Shown piece after piece: positions 1 through 11,679 of a DNA stretch of 64,000 nucleotides; position 1 is the stretch's first letter; each line of letters begins with the position of its first letter. Source of the DNA: Paramacrobiotus metropolitanus. Its lineage: Eukaryota; Tardigrada; Eutardigrada; Parachela; Macrobiotidae. A model generated the notes under the pieces. That model had not been told where the DNA came from and made no database searches. It saw only the letters and a program-made list of their open reading frames with translations. Location of the stretch: contig NW_026570284.1 in assembly GCF_019649055.1 (NCBI RefSeq), positions 496,001 to 560,000 of the forward strand, given 5' to 3'. The translations under genes were made by a program, and so were the position numbers.

Positions 1-1689
1 GAGTGAGTCTCAATCTACAAAATGGCATTCCGGTCAGACGGATAAATTGGAAACGATGTAATTGCTATCATTAGGCTTCAATGTGTATATGTCGCGTATG
101 CACAACGTCACTTCCCAAAATGGCAAATTACGGTGTCCGGCACTGATTAGTGATGCCGTTCATGCGTTAACCACACCCGTGCTCTGCGGTCGAGTAAACA
201 ATTAATTGTAGGGACACCGGAAATTACATAACACAACAACGATAGCAATATCACTCTGAATTCAATTAAAATTAACATCGAATCCACGGATGGGTCGGAA
301 ACGCCACTTGTAATTATTTTGCTGTGAATTTTGTTACTGATGATGATCTATTGTTTAAATAATTCCTCAGATTGTTGAAGTATATATGTAATTAAAAACT
401 GCAATTTTCAGTTAATACTAGACGTGTTAATGACGCAGTCAGCTTAAATTACTTTGAACTGCTCTGAATTAAATATGTCACTGCAATTAGCAACGTTAAT
501 GAATTTACAAGTAGTATCATATTTTTGGTTAACAAAAGCTAGCCATGTTTTATGCAGCATTACAACCTTATGCTTATCAACCCGAGTCCCGAACGTTAAC
601 GACATTTTAAACTACATAACTCACAAAAAACTTAAAGAAAAATTTTAGACAAATTTTAAGCGTTCATGAACCATGATTTCTACCTATAACGCAACGAGCA
701 GAAAAATCAAACCATGTAGGTCATGGGGTACAGAACTGCAACAAAAATTTTGCTGTAACGTCCTGTATACTTTTACCTCTTTTGGCGCTTTGATACTAAC
801 CGGTAAAGCGAAAGGAATGCAGCATCTTAATTATTATTGTATAACTAGTTATTATTCGTAATGATAAACAAACATTACTGACTATCGTCTATACTCATGA
901 CTGATGAACCAAAGGAGCTTCCTGTTTCTACGTAAGGCACACAATATACACATGATTTATATATCTTAGTATTTATAAAAAGGGTAGCGGGCAAGCAACA
1001 GAACGTGGCGAAAACAAATTAAACGCTTGAGTTTTGCTTCGCTTTCTTAGCCATTAGAAACAGTAATACTGCGGATAAGATATAGGTAAATATTATTAAA
1101 AAACTTCGAATGGACGCAGAAATGACTTGCTCTTCGTAAACACGTGCGATATGCAGAGTACTTTTGAGGTTACCAGAAAATTCTAATAAGCAGTAATCTA
1201 CTCGTAGCTAATGGCTGCTGCTGTGTTGCGAATTCAGTACAATTGCGTTGCAGATTCAATACGACTGATTATTAGGTATTTAGTGCCTAAAAAAACCAAG
1301 TAAAACCGGTTAAACTTACTTGTAAACAAAAGTACATTCGCAGCAACTGCAAGGTAGCTCTGACACGGAGTAGAATAATAATTTTGTAAACATATATACA
1401 GAGTGCCTGCCGCCTGGTATCCCAAATTGCTCTGCAGGTACTCCTGCTCATACATCCACTGTATAATATGACATACAACACACAATTTTCAGAGCATGGA
1501 ATAAGTTTTTGGACAAAGTCTTTTGTTCTAACCGTATTTATAAACAAAATTAGTAAGTGGCGTATCAAAGTCCATAAAAAAAATGAACCGGTCCGGAAAG
1601 GCAGATTTATTCATTTGAATATTGTAGTACAAAGTACCAATGCGTATATTTCCTAGCAAATGCATTCACGCGACCACGAACTATACGCT

Positions 1690-1792
1690 TTAAAGCATAT
1701 CGCATAGCATATGAAGCATTTTATCTTCTTATTTCGTCAAACACAGCAAGCGATATGCTTTAATATATCATATGCTATGCGATATGCTTTAA
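1690..1792. repeat. Long inverted repeat (25 bp perfect arms)
   Basis: Positions 1690-1714 are the exact reverse complement of 1768-1792, so a 25 bp perfect stem with a 53-base loop could form. The loop also holds a partial third copy (about 1750-1761) of the arm, which gives an alternative pairing. The arms are built on the motif GCATATCGCATAGCATATG. It could be a small RNA precursor-like hairpin, a decayed palindromic mobile element or a slippage product; nothing in the sequence decides. Confidence 0.7.
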
Positions 1793-3530
1793 TTCTCAGC
1801 GATGCCCTACAATGCCCAGAATCTGCATTTACGCAATCCAAGCAAGGAATATACGAGAATGTGGTAGCATTAGAGGTATGCTTTCACATTCTCGCAATGT
1901 GTCTTTTTTTGAAAAAATGGAGATTCAAGTAAAGAATATATGAAGACTCGAAAACAAACTGAAATGGCTAAAGATAACAGCACACAGAATGATCTTACCC
2001 TTCCTAGGCCTAATAGAGAATCGAACGTAAATATAGCGATCTTATCACGTCAGCATTATTATACTGCTCTCTGATATTAAGTATTATCACTAGCTAGTTC
2101 ATACTGTAGCCTTTTTTCGACAACAAAGAGGGGACAGTAGCAGTAAGTTAATAATTCGATATGCACAGCCGTGAAAAACAAAGCAAATATAAGAACGTGG
2201 CTTAATGACGAAAGAGTAGCACACATGTCACAACTGTCAAGGCGTGTTTTGATGCGGTAATGCATTTACGTCAATCGTATTACGCGTTTTCCGAAATAAT
2301 AATGGCTTGGTATTAACGGTTTTAAAATCCTAGTACAGTGTATACCTGCTAATTACATGCATCGATATTCAAGGTATAAATTTCCTAACGTCACATAAAG
2401 CTGGATTATATTACACACGACACCGAAAACAATAGCTTCCGGATCCGGCCGTCCTCGGTGCGTGTAAATGTGTGATTAACCGGGACAATCTTCAAAGGTT
2501 TCAAAAACCTTCCGTGATTCAAAAACCTTTCCGGGTGCATTTTTTGTTTCAAGAAGCGCGTATGTTATGTGGAGAACAGGAAGTTTCTCTACCAAATTGA
2601 GAACATTGCAGCACTGTTTCTAACTACTACGAGTAGATAATTATATAGTCCCTAGACTCACTACTCTACGTACGTATCTACTGGACTAATATCTACAAAT
2701 ATATCCACGTGCGTGCACAACAGTTGTTTTGAACATTTGATATCTCATTGCGATTCCATGAACTTAGCTGTTCATGAAAAATTAAGAAATTTTGTTGGAT
2801 GCAGTGTTTGTTTAGCAAAGAAAAACCTGCACAGTTATTCACCAAACAATCGAGATATAAATATTGTCAGGGCAATGAAGTAATCGTTTTTTTCCGCACC
2901 GTTTCATTAGCGCCGGACTTTGCGCCGTGTATATGCGTCACGCGAGCATTTAAAATCGTCACCGCCTGTAGGGAAAACTGTTTTTCGCTACTTGTCGATT
3001 TTTTAACCCTTACAGCAAATATCACAAAGGACGATGAAAGATCAATAAAATCCTACAAGATACTCATCCAGTCCATAAAGCATCTTTAGACCCACGGTTG
3101 CATTCACGCAACCGCCAACATACGCGCATCGTCCGGCTATACACAGTGTGTGCGCACATTCTGTGTATTACCTATTAAACAGGGGCCGGGGGATGTTGTA
3201 TATAGGCCCAATCATACGAATCCAGCTGGACTCCTTATTTATATCCCAAGTGCTGCCACAATGCATAAAGTACTTCATCGACAATGTTGCATCAGGCGCG
3301 CAACGCGTACTATGTCGCCGGTATTTTCAACCGGGAGAGTCGAGCGCGCGCGCGGCCAGTGTTTTTGCCCCATGACAGCCAACCCGGGGGTTAAGTCATA
3401 ATTCCATAAGTAAGCACAACACTTGGGTACACATATTTCAAGTGGACGTCAACACCAACGGGCGGAAATCATTGGGCGAAAATTAACGGCGACAGCAGAA
3501 GCAGTGTAGGGCCCGATCGAAATCGAGCGG

Positions 3531-3538
3531 ATATATAG
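3531..3538 (+). promoter_or_regulatory. Possible TATA box
   Basis: The motif ATATATAG lies in a locally GC-richer patch, about 130 bases before the ATG of the short signal-peptide-like frame at 3669. The spacing would suit a TATA-driven transcript starting near 3560, but there is no independent support. Confidence 0.2.
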
Positions 3539-3668
3539 GGAAATTCGTCAGCTCGGTACCCACCCCGGCTTTACGACTCATTCCCCATTAAAAAGTGCTC
3601 ATCGGTTAATTTGCCAAAAAAGGGAAAAGACGGCAGTAATTCATTGCGCGTCCAGACAGAAGCCATAT

Positions 3669-3794
3669 ATGTTTCGTGTCTGGAAGACGGTTCTCTGTAT
3701 AGCCGTGACTTTGTCGGACAGTGTTATGCCTCGTGAACGCATTGTATTAAATTCCTTACAATACTACGCGCACCGGAAATGCGTTGACGGTTAA
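3669..3794 (+). CDS. Candidate 41-residue secreted peptide
   Basis: An ATG frame of 41 codons begins MFRVWKTVLCIAVTLSDS, a short basic start followed by a hydrophobic core that resembles a signal peptide. The mature part would be about 20 residues with one cysteine. A TATA-like motif lies 130 bases upstream. It could also be the first exon of a longer secreted protein, but I found no convincing partner exon downstream. I do not recognise it and rate it weak; a frame this short arises easily by chance. Confidence 0.15.
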   Translation: MFRVWKTVLCIAVTLSDSVMPRERIVLNSLQYYAHRKCVDG

Positions 3795-5014
3795 TCAGTT
3801 TCGTGAAAGGTATCGACCTAAATCACATGCCCACAGCTATCATTCGAATACGCTAATCGTATGCATTTCCAGGTTTACACCTACTGTACACTGTATTGTA
3901 GTGTTTAAACGCAATAAGACAGAATTACACAAAAGATGTACAATCATTATCGTAGCGAAATTTTATGAAAACAACTGTAACTAGTACTACTTCCAATTGG
4001 AATTAACAGTGCATATGTGTTTTGTTTACTGATGTAGTGGCACGGATTCCAGCTAACGATAGTTTATTTTTAAAACGAACAAGAATGACTTCAACACCGC
4101 AAAACATTACGGTGGCTCATATCCTTATTCTGCTGATCAGGACACAGTTCTTCCTCCAATATTTTGCTAAATACAGTACATATTAAAGTACAGTAATGCA
4201 AGAAAAAAAGAAGAAGAAGAAAAGGTTCCAAAATATTTTTAAGCATAAGACAGTAATTCCAAATGTTTGTACAGCAATTAGTTAGATTTTTGTTGACGGT
4301 AATCGCAAGACATTTATTTGGCGCTGCTTGATTAGCACATGAAATGGTTATGCTAATATTATTCATTTCATAATTCTTGTGTATCAGGATACTGCATAAT
4401 ATAAACGATACTGCATAATATAAACTTGAGCGGAAGTAAATGGTTTGAAAAAATTCCCAAGCCGAAGCCACACCCGAATTAATTTAGAAACAGGTACGGC
4501 GTACGCAGGAGATATAGCAGCAAATGCTGTGATAATCAACCAAATCTACAGTAGGAAACTGACCAGATCACCACAACTGGCGTAAACCGTGGGTGCAGTA
4601 AACATCCGTATACTCCCAGTTTTATCCCACTTCCTTGAGAAAAGCACCACAAACCAAAATCTTAGCTTATGTTATCCAACAGCTGGCGCCATTCAGTATC
4701 GATACATTCGTATGTATAAATGATCAAGCCTCCTTGAATATCCTCATTGGAGAATAAAAATTTTGCAAAACTTAAATAAATCAGAACAAACTCCCAATGC
4801 AAGCTTAAAAATTTCGATACTAGTTTTCTGCACTAATGATTTCTTTGCACTGCAGACTTTCACCCAGAATGACGGCTCAAAGTTATAAAAGTAGAATATG
4901 TTCCGCAGATATTATCGCTACAGACGGTACTTATACAGTCACGTCTACGACATAATACTATACATATCTAATTAGAGGGAGCATGATGAGGATGACTCGA
5001 GTGTTTTTCATCGT

Positions 5015-5060
5015 CCCCATCTCTCTCTCTATCTCTCTGTCTCTTCTCTCTGTGTGACAA
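5015..5060. repeat. CT-rich simple repeat
   Basis: A pyrimidine tract of imperfect CT dinucleotides and TCTCTG units. Low-complexity DNA, no coding signal. Confidence 0.7.
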
Positions 5061-6637
5061 ATGCTTAACGACCACCTTTCCAATCAATGCCCACCGATAC
5101 ACCACAGACACACACATACCCAACACACGGTATTCATCAAATAACTTACGTCGTGGCGCTGACCGGAAACCGTGCAAACTGGGATGAAGCCAATGCCAAG
5201 AAGAAAAGCTCCCCAACGTCACGAAAATCAAACTACAGTATATTTTCCTCTGATAAATGGCCGACAGGATAGCCTTGTCAATGGAACGCCGTTATGTCAT
5301 TGGCTGTATATAGGCACAGAGATAAAAACAGCTAACATGTCACAACACGGTGAACAATAGCCACGGCTATACTGGACGCGTGTGTACAGTACGCGCGCGC
5401 CCTACGACAGTTCACTGTCAGTGTAACAGTGGGCGCTTGTAAAATCCCTGTGTTACAGGTAAAGAAAAGGCGACGAGTCACTGTCAATCTTCCCGAAGAA
5501 TCGCGCGATGCTCCTGCTGCAGCTGGCAGTGACAATATATTACCCGTTTAGCTTTGATAAGCGTGATTTCACAAGTTACTATCCTCCTATTCAGTGGAAT
5601 ATGCAACGGCCTGGACTGCACAACGGCCAATACACACTTTGTGTATTATACACACATACACAGTTACACGCCAAAGCTATACGCACACCGCGATACAATC
5701 GCCCAAAGGAAGATGCCAGGCAGAGAGTTTGCTGTTTGGAGTATATACACAGTTACACAAGTACGCAGGACGCGCATGCCACCAGAAAACCTATCGATAG
5801 ATCCAGACGGGAATATTATACGAAGGGCGAAATTCGCTGCAGTGCGCTGCTTTGTATGTGCGCAATATCGTCGTTTGGCGATATATACACATATGTACTT
5901 ATACCGGGTAGCCAACCGCCGTCGTTTCAAGATGGATTTGTTAGACTAGGAAATACGCTCTTCCCTCGTTTGCGCGCGCGGGTGCGCTCGCGTCTCCATA
6001 TTCCCTTGATTCATCAAGAATCGATAATCGAGTGGGGTTTTGGGGTGTTGCGTAACACGGTCGCAGCGCCAGTGTGCGCCTGGAGAATGTTCATTGTGTG
6101 ACCTTCACTGGGTTCACTCACAACACACTTGTATTATAGAGCGTCTGCACTACGCGATCGGCATAGTAGCTCAGTCGGCAGGCTTATATTACCCGTACTG
6201 TACTATCTCTCCTTGACCGAGCAGTGAGTAATTTTTTATAAAATTAATTTTCTTTATTATAGTACGATTATGTGGATTAGACAATGCCTTTTTATGATAT
6301 AGTCTCGCGCGCAAATTAGCGGCCATCATTTCGTTCTTCTAGTGGTAAAAGCCGTCTCTAAAAATCGACTTTTTAACTTCGAGTCGAATGCATTACTGCT
6401 AGTGCGCCGGGACGTACCGGAAGTATTGCATGACTAAATCAGTCAGTTTGCATGTCGACTCGCTTTTAATTTATGTTAGTAAGTTACGTACTTAATTACT
6501 GTCGATCGGAGAAAAAGACAAAGGTCATCGCCGTGAAGGCTGCGCTTCTCCATTGTATCATTCGGCATCTTTTTGTGAAAGTATTTGATTTTTATCTATG
6601 CAAATGATTTATGCATGCTTGCCGCTGGTTACGATGA

Positions 6638-7036
6638 ATGAATTTCTCGCGTCATGAACACAGACGATGCTACACATTGAATTCCCAACTTAAAATTCAA
6701 TGGGCACACAGTATCAGCCAGACGAAAAAACCAAGACACTTTTTATTCATGATCATGGCCGACATTTCGGGACACTCTGTTTGGCTTCCTGTCCAAACCG
6801 GCATTATGAACTCATCGAGCGACAACAGCGCCGAACAGCCAACGCGAGACAAGACAGAGAAATTAGCAAAATATTATTTTACCAATACAAGGCAAAAAGT
6901 GGAGAAATGCAAGCAATGTTTATGGCAAACAATATGTCAATCTGACTATCAACGGCAACGTACACAGAATTTCAATTCAGTGTCCGCAGAACAACCGAAA
7001 ATTTTCAATGAGCAACAGATATACAGAAGAGAATAA
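6638..7036 (+). CDS. Unrecognised open frame, possibly a 3' exon
   Basis: This frame encodes 132 residues, with an ATG at 6638 and a second, better placed ATG at 6755 (start MADISGHSVWLP). The second half is rich in lysine, glutamine and asparagine and contains the cluster KVEKCKQCLW, a CxxC pair that loosely resembles the start of a BED-type zinc finger but lacks the expected downstream His pair. The stop codon overlaps a polyadenylation-like AATAAA at 7032. No splice-linked partner was found. It may be a relic of a transposase-type protein or a chance frame. Confidence 0.2.
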   Translation: MNFSRHEHRRCYTLNSQLKIQWAHSISQTKKPRHFLFMIMADISGHSVWLPVQTGIMNSSSDNSAEQPTRDKTEKLAKYYFTNTRQKVEKCKQCLWQTICQSDYQRQRTQNFNSVSAEQPKIFNEQQIYRRE

Positions 7037-7345
7037 AATAAATAAAGGAACAATTCAGTGACAACTTTTGTCCACTCGCTCCAAGTTTCAACCCACACGC
7101 CTCCAACTAACGCATTCAAAAGGTCATACATTCTCACAATTTCTCACAGCACTCCCTTTTCTTTCTTGACATGAAAAACACACCGTTAAGAGCGCTATAA
7201 TACCACCGAGATTGCATAGGAAAAAAAGCGGAAACCATTATTTTTTTTTTTTCAAAAATAAAAGCATAAAAATAGAAACTTTCGCGGAAGCCTAATCTCC
7301 GATTCTCTCTTAGCATTGTAATCGTATGAGAGCCATAACACAACA

Positions 7346-10035
7346 CTAAAGAGCTATTTTTCGCATTAGGCCATATTTAACCTGTTTGCTAATAGCTTCC
7401 CGTTCTTTCTCATCCAGAAAATCATCCCAGTTCTCTTCGGTGATCTCCACGAACATTTTATGCGGCTTACTAAAGTAGAAGATATTCCCGGTGTAGATGT
7501 CAAACCACATGGCATGCAGACGGACCAGACCGCCATCGACCAGGCGCTGCATGAAGGGATAGGACGTAATATTCTCCAGTTGATGCAGTGTACTGACTTG
7601 TGAGAACTTATCGGCGGTGACAAATTGGTTTTTTGGATCAATTACCGCTTCATGTGCATGATGGCCTTCCATGAATACCAGTCGGTTCTTCTCGGCGCGC
7701 AGCATCGTCTCGAAGTGCGTCCATGAGTCGCCGCCGTAGCGCAGCAGCCAGGAACGCAGCGGTGACTCACGGACTTGCGCCGGATCCGTTAGGCCTTCGC
7801 TCCGTAGATTCTGCAGGAGATTCATCGCCTGTGTGGAAAAATCGTTATTATTTTCTTCACAAATGGCTGCAGGAAGCGACAACAGGAAACCAGACCCGGC
7901 AATGATCAATAATGAAACCGGCTCACTTTGGAGAATTAACAATCTCTTAAAAGACTAATGAATACTTGTCCTTGTTTAAATCGAGAACACAAGTTCGCCC
8001 GAGTGCCCACTGCGCCTCAAGTTGTCTCTCTCCATCATGATCAATCGTGATCGTAATATTTTATAACATTTGGTTACATCATTGACCTTCTGTTGTATCA
8101 ATTCTTGATCCGTTATAAATAAAAAAATACCAGATACAGGAAATTGTCCATGAATTAATTACCACTTCATCCCGATTAACCACTCTTACCTCCAGAAGAC
8201 AAACATTCTTTAACAAGTACGTTGCTTCTATTATTTCTATCTTGAAAATAAGTAGTACCTAGTGCCCACTAACCAGTATTCACTTCTAGCGCCCAAATTA
8301 TCGTAAAAAAATTCTGTCTCAATCTCAGTTATAAAAAATTAAACGATTATACCGCAGCTCTAAAAAAGAGGCCACCAACCTTGCAATCTGAATGTCCGCA
8401 AACTATCACATCCTGGACTGCGTTTATCACACAAGCCAGCTCCATCGCTCCAGGTTCAGTTGCTACAATGGACAAACAAAATGTGAAATATCACCGACAG
8501 GTAGAACAAACATTATGGCGTGCAATAATAATACACGTCGGTCGGAGAAATTTAAGTAAACACTACTAAACTGCGATGAAAATCGCGCACACACTGTAAT
8601 CGCAGTGCATTATCATTATGATTAAAATGCGGAATCAAAGCTGCACCGGAAGTACCTTGGTTGACCATGGCATTATGGAACTTTTCAGCATTACTGTTTA
8701 CTGCGTACATTATTATTATAATTAATTTTATGCGCTATTTTATGCGCTTATTATTATAATTAATTTTATTTATTTATTTTATGCGCTGGTATGCGCTAAC
8801 TGTTTTTTTTAAAAACATACTTTATTCCGGATTACGTTTCTGACTTTGTGTCTTTATAGCACAGCTACCGAAAGCTGGATATTTCTTTTAATTTCTAATA
8901 TATTATGAGTTGCACAAGTTTCGCCTTTAGGTAGTCCGCAACTCGTACTTTCAACAATGTAAGGTTTAGTTTGCTTTAAGCGGTTTTAAGCGGTTGCTCG
9001 AATACGGTTTTAGTTTGCTTTAAGCGGTTCATTTTCAACACATGCAGAATAAGCGTAACCATTCAGCAACTCGCTCTAAAACATCATTTTATTCTAATCA
9101 CAACTCATTAATATCAATCACGCAAAAACTACCATGAAACAGCACTCAAAACCGAAGAATGCAGCTGACATGTGAGAGATACCAATAACAAAGGTACAGT
9201 AAAATTAAGTAAATAAAACGAGAGGAAAGGATATAAACGTTGAATTCATCGTATATTGTATGAAAACTTTTTACCAGATCCTTTCAGTAATTAATCGCAT
9301 ACTGAATATACTCATTACATATCAAAAATATTGTAAAATAGCCCATTCTCTACCCATTCACTGCCCAAAAAACCACTATACTGTTTCCTTAGCAATTCAT
9401 TTGAGTTTGGCAGCCAATAAGATATCGTGTTAGAAAAACGTTAGAAACCTAATAAATATTAGAAAAACAATAACTTAAATACTTAATCCAGAAACGTTTT
9501 CGCGAATCAAACTGTTTTCAAAACCCAAATAAATCAGAAAATAATTAACCGCGCCTGAGGCAAAATACTTCAATTCTCGCTACAAACATTCAATAAACGA
9601 ACCTAAAAAATTCAAAAACTGCATAGAAATTGTAACGAAAGGTATCAGCCTGGGTTTCGACTGAGAACTAGCAGGTGCTGCTGCCTTACTTATAGTGGCA
9701 TCGCTTCCGTAATATTTATGGTGTGGTATCAGCACGCCAGCATTCCGCACAATGAACATCTCTCCCACATTCGTCTGGGTGAAACGGGACGGAATCATAC
9801 GGGAATCCATGCAGGTATACATCAGCACCGAGGGCTACAACACACACCACCAAACACTTTCAAATCTCGCTTCAGCCATCACCCTCAGAAACCTTAGCTA
9901 AAGAGGCATGCACAGGAACCGCGTACTCACGATGGGATTATCGCGAACGCGCTTAAACTGCTCCACCATTCCCGAGCGGACAGTCTGGTGGTACTTGACG
10001 ATGCCTGTCAAGACTTTATCAATCCCAAAAACCAT
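7346..10035 (-). CDS. Beta-class carbonic anhydrase
   Basis: Zinc enzyme that interconverts CO2 and bicarbonate. Four exons on the minus strand: 10035-9931, 9834-9690, 8462-8380 and 7828-7346. All junctions are GT-AG and the phases agree (0, 1, 0), giving 271 residues, close to other animal beta-CAs (about 255). The start MVFGIDKVLTGIVKYHQ suits the family's N-terminal helix. The active site is complete: CMDSR at residues 43-47 (zinc Cys43 and the Asp45/Arg47 dyad) and CGHSDC at 105-110 (zinc His107 and Cys110). The RNAG motif follows in exon 2. The 1.2 kb second intron carries AT-rich direct repeats. Animal beta-CAs are usually mitochondrial and are absent from vertebrates (family knowledge). 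The gene is head to head with the gene at 10883. Confidence 0.95.
8700..9035. repeat. Short direct repeats in the carbonic anhydrase intron
   Basis: Two clusters. At 8709-8798 the block ATTATTATAATTAATTTTAT and the word TATGCGCT recur in two to four copies. At about 8960-9030 the words TTTAGTTTGCTTTAAGCGG and AAGCGGTT recur. Both lie in the intron between exons 2 and 3 and look like slippage products. Confidence 0.6.
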
Positions 10036-10882
10036 TTTCGCAGAGAAACGGGAATCCGCGAGCGCAGGTAATCGAGGGTGAACAGACGAAGGAGAAACAC
10101 AGCGGAGCTGTGAAATATATTATGGAATCGAGAATGCAGAGTATTCTGTATTACGTAACGTCAGCTGTATGAATTTCCACTGTCGACATCAAAAGCAGTT
10201 TTGCGCCTGCGGTAAGGACTTAACAGCTGATATGCGATACGCACAGATAAGGCGGTATGGTTCTGACTTCTGCCGTATAAAGATGAATCGCATCACAGTG
10301 TAAGCGTACTGAATGAGAACAAGTGACAATAAATCACTGTTATCAACAGCAATCAAAAGGTATGACCACAATAGTTCGGAAAAATCAAATGAAATCTTGC
10401 AAAAGAAAACTGTCTGGTGAAACTAGTGAAAAAATGCAATGCAGGGAAAAAAACCAACGCATACGGTAATCTGAATGCTTTAGTACCCCTACCATAATTC
10501 ATCTCGTACAGTCTGTACAACAGCAGCTGATCAATCATTGACTACCGGAGTGCAAAGCCCAAAGGTGCCATTTAACTACTGTCTGTATTTAACGGTGTAC
10601 TGCACTCTGACTCACGTCTCTGTTCTCACTTCACAGTAACTCGTACAATTTGTGTAAGTTTAATACCAAAAGTTTTTTTCTGAACTTCCTAACCTAAGTA
10701 CGTATGCAGTATTATTATTTTGATAACCGCCTGACAGATTAATTTTGTTATTTAGTTTGCTAATTTTGCAAAGTTATTCGGCCTTTGTTGCTTATCATCT
10801 TTCTGTCTCGAACATAATCCGCGCCGTTCGGCTGATTTCTACTAGTGTTTTGATAGTGCAAACCGCATTTAAAACAATAAAA
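10036..10882. other. Divergent intergenic region (shared promoter space)
   Basis: The 847 bases separate the start codons of the carbonic anhydrase (minus) and the unrecognised gene at 10883 (plus). It must hold both 5' untranslated regions and both promoters. I see no clear TATA box and no exon. Confidence 0.5.
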
Positions 10883-11679
10883 ATGAACTGGATTCCAAAA
10901 GAGCAGAAAACCAACAAGCAGCCGACGGAAAAGCAGATTGTACAGGTGCGTGTCCAACAGTCCATCTGATCGCTTAAGTTCACGGCTGATTGCTAGTTTG
11001 TATTGGCGCTTTTCTACTGTAATACCCAACACATTTGGATTTCACGAGGATCATGATGAACACGTTGTACGACATTTCTTATCCCTGTCTTAAAATTTAA
11101 TGTCAGTTATGTGTTCCTCGTTTCTTGGCTGATGGCGTTGACAGAATTAAAAGGCTGCAAGTATTCGCTAAACAGTGAGTACTGATCTGTCGTTAATAGG
11201 ATTATTTTCGCCGACATCGGCCCCGTGTTTTGCCCGCCGCCAGCCCGACTTCTCCGATCCCTTCCGCATCCGCTTGGGAAGAGCGGCCCGGTTCGGCCAC
11301 TGAACGCGCAGTGTCCCGTGCCTCCGACGATCGCCACCGTGTTCTGCCCGATCCCTTCAGTCCACGCAGCAGTCGTCGCAGTCTGTCGGAAGATCCGGAA
11401 ACACTGTCGCATGCTCTGGGCAGAATGAACGTGAAGCGGCTGGCGGAAACGGTCAAACTGCCGCAGAAGCACATCAGCACGGATCTGGTGCATTTGGAAC
11501 TGATCAAGCGCATCTTCGTCTACCAACCACGACCGCCGACGCCGCCACCGGCGCTGCCGCCGGCTTCACCGTTGTTCTCGCGTCTGGATCGGTCGGAGAG
11601 CGGCGTACCTCTGGAAGAACTGGACACGGTGGAGTATTCGGATAATGATGAGGAGATGCATGTGAAATTTAATTTCTGA
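10883..11679 (+). CDS. Uncharacterised proline/serine-rich protein, 180 residues
   Basis: Two exons, 10883-10945 and 11200-11679, joined in phase 0 across a GT-AG intron. Exon 1 starts MNWIPKEQKTNKQPTEK. Exon 2 is GC-rich and strongly coding-like: a basic stretch (DYFRRHRPR), a disordered Ser/Pro/Arg region, then a more ordered segment from about residue 90 (LGRMNVKRLAETVKLPQKH, then HLELIKRIFVYQP), a proline run (PPTPPPALPP) and an acidic end (EYSDNDEEMHVKFNF). There is no signal peptide or membrane segment, so it is probably intracellular. I do not recognise the family. Antisense frames over exon 2 are shadows caused by its GC content. Confidence 0.7.

Larger units (their letters stand above)
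1..6600. other. Region without a supportable gene
   Basis: I see no exon chain with splice sites and family similarity here. Open frames are under about 130 codons, except one of 197 codons at 5508-6101 that overlaps open frames in other phases and on the other strand, as expected by chance in a GC-richer patch. The stretch does contain a long hairpin (1690-1792), a CT-rich simple repeat near 5018-5055 and a weak candidate for a short secreted peptide (3669-3794). It may be the upstream or intronic part of a gene lying outside the window. Confidence 0.5.

Noticed and set aside
4091-4471. 126-codon minus-strand frame
   Set aside because: Begins with a non-ATG codon, AT-driven composition, no splice or domain support.
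5508-6101. 197-codon open frame on the plus strand
   Set aside because: Other frames and the antisense strand are also open here, composition follows the local CA/TA-rich sequence, and there is no domain or splice support.
6165-6230. tRNA-like stretch (TAGCTCAGTCGGCAGG, resembling an A box and D arm)
   Set aside because: No acceptor pairing, no anticodon stem and no B box (GGTTCRANNCC) at the right distance; at best a tRNA-derived remnant.
11107-11526. Antisense open frame over the second exon of the 10883 gene
   Set aside because: A shadow of a GC-rich coding exon; the sense frame continues from a well-spliced first exon.
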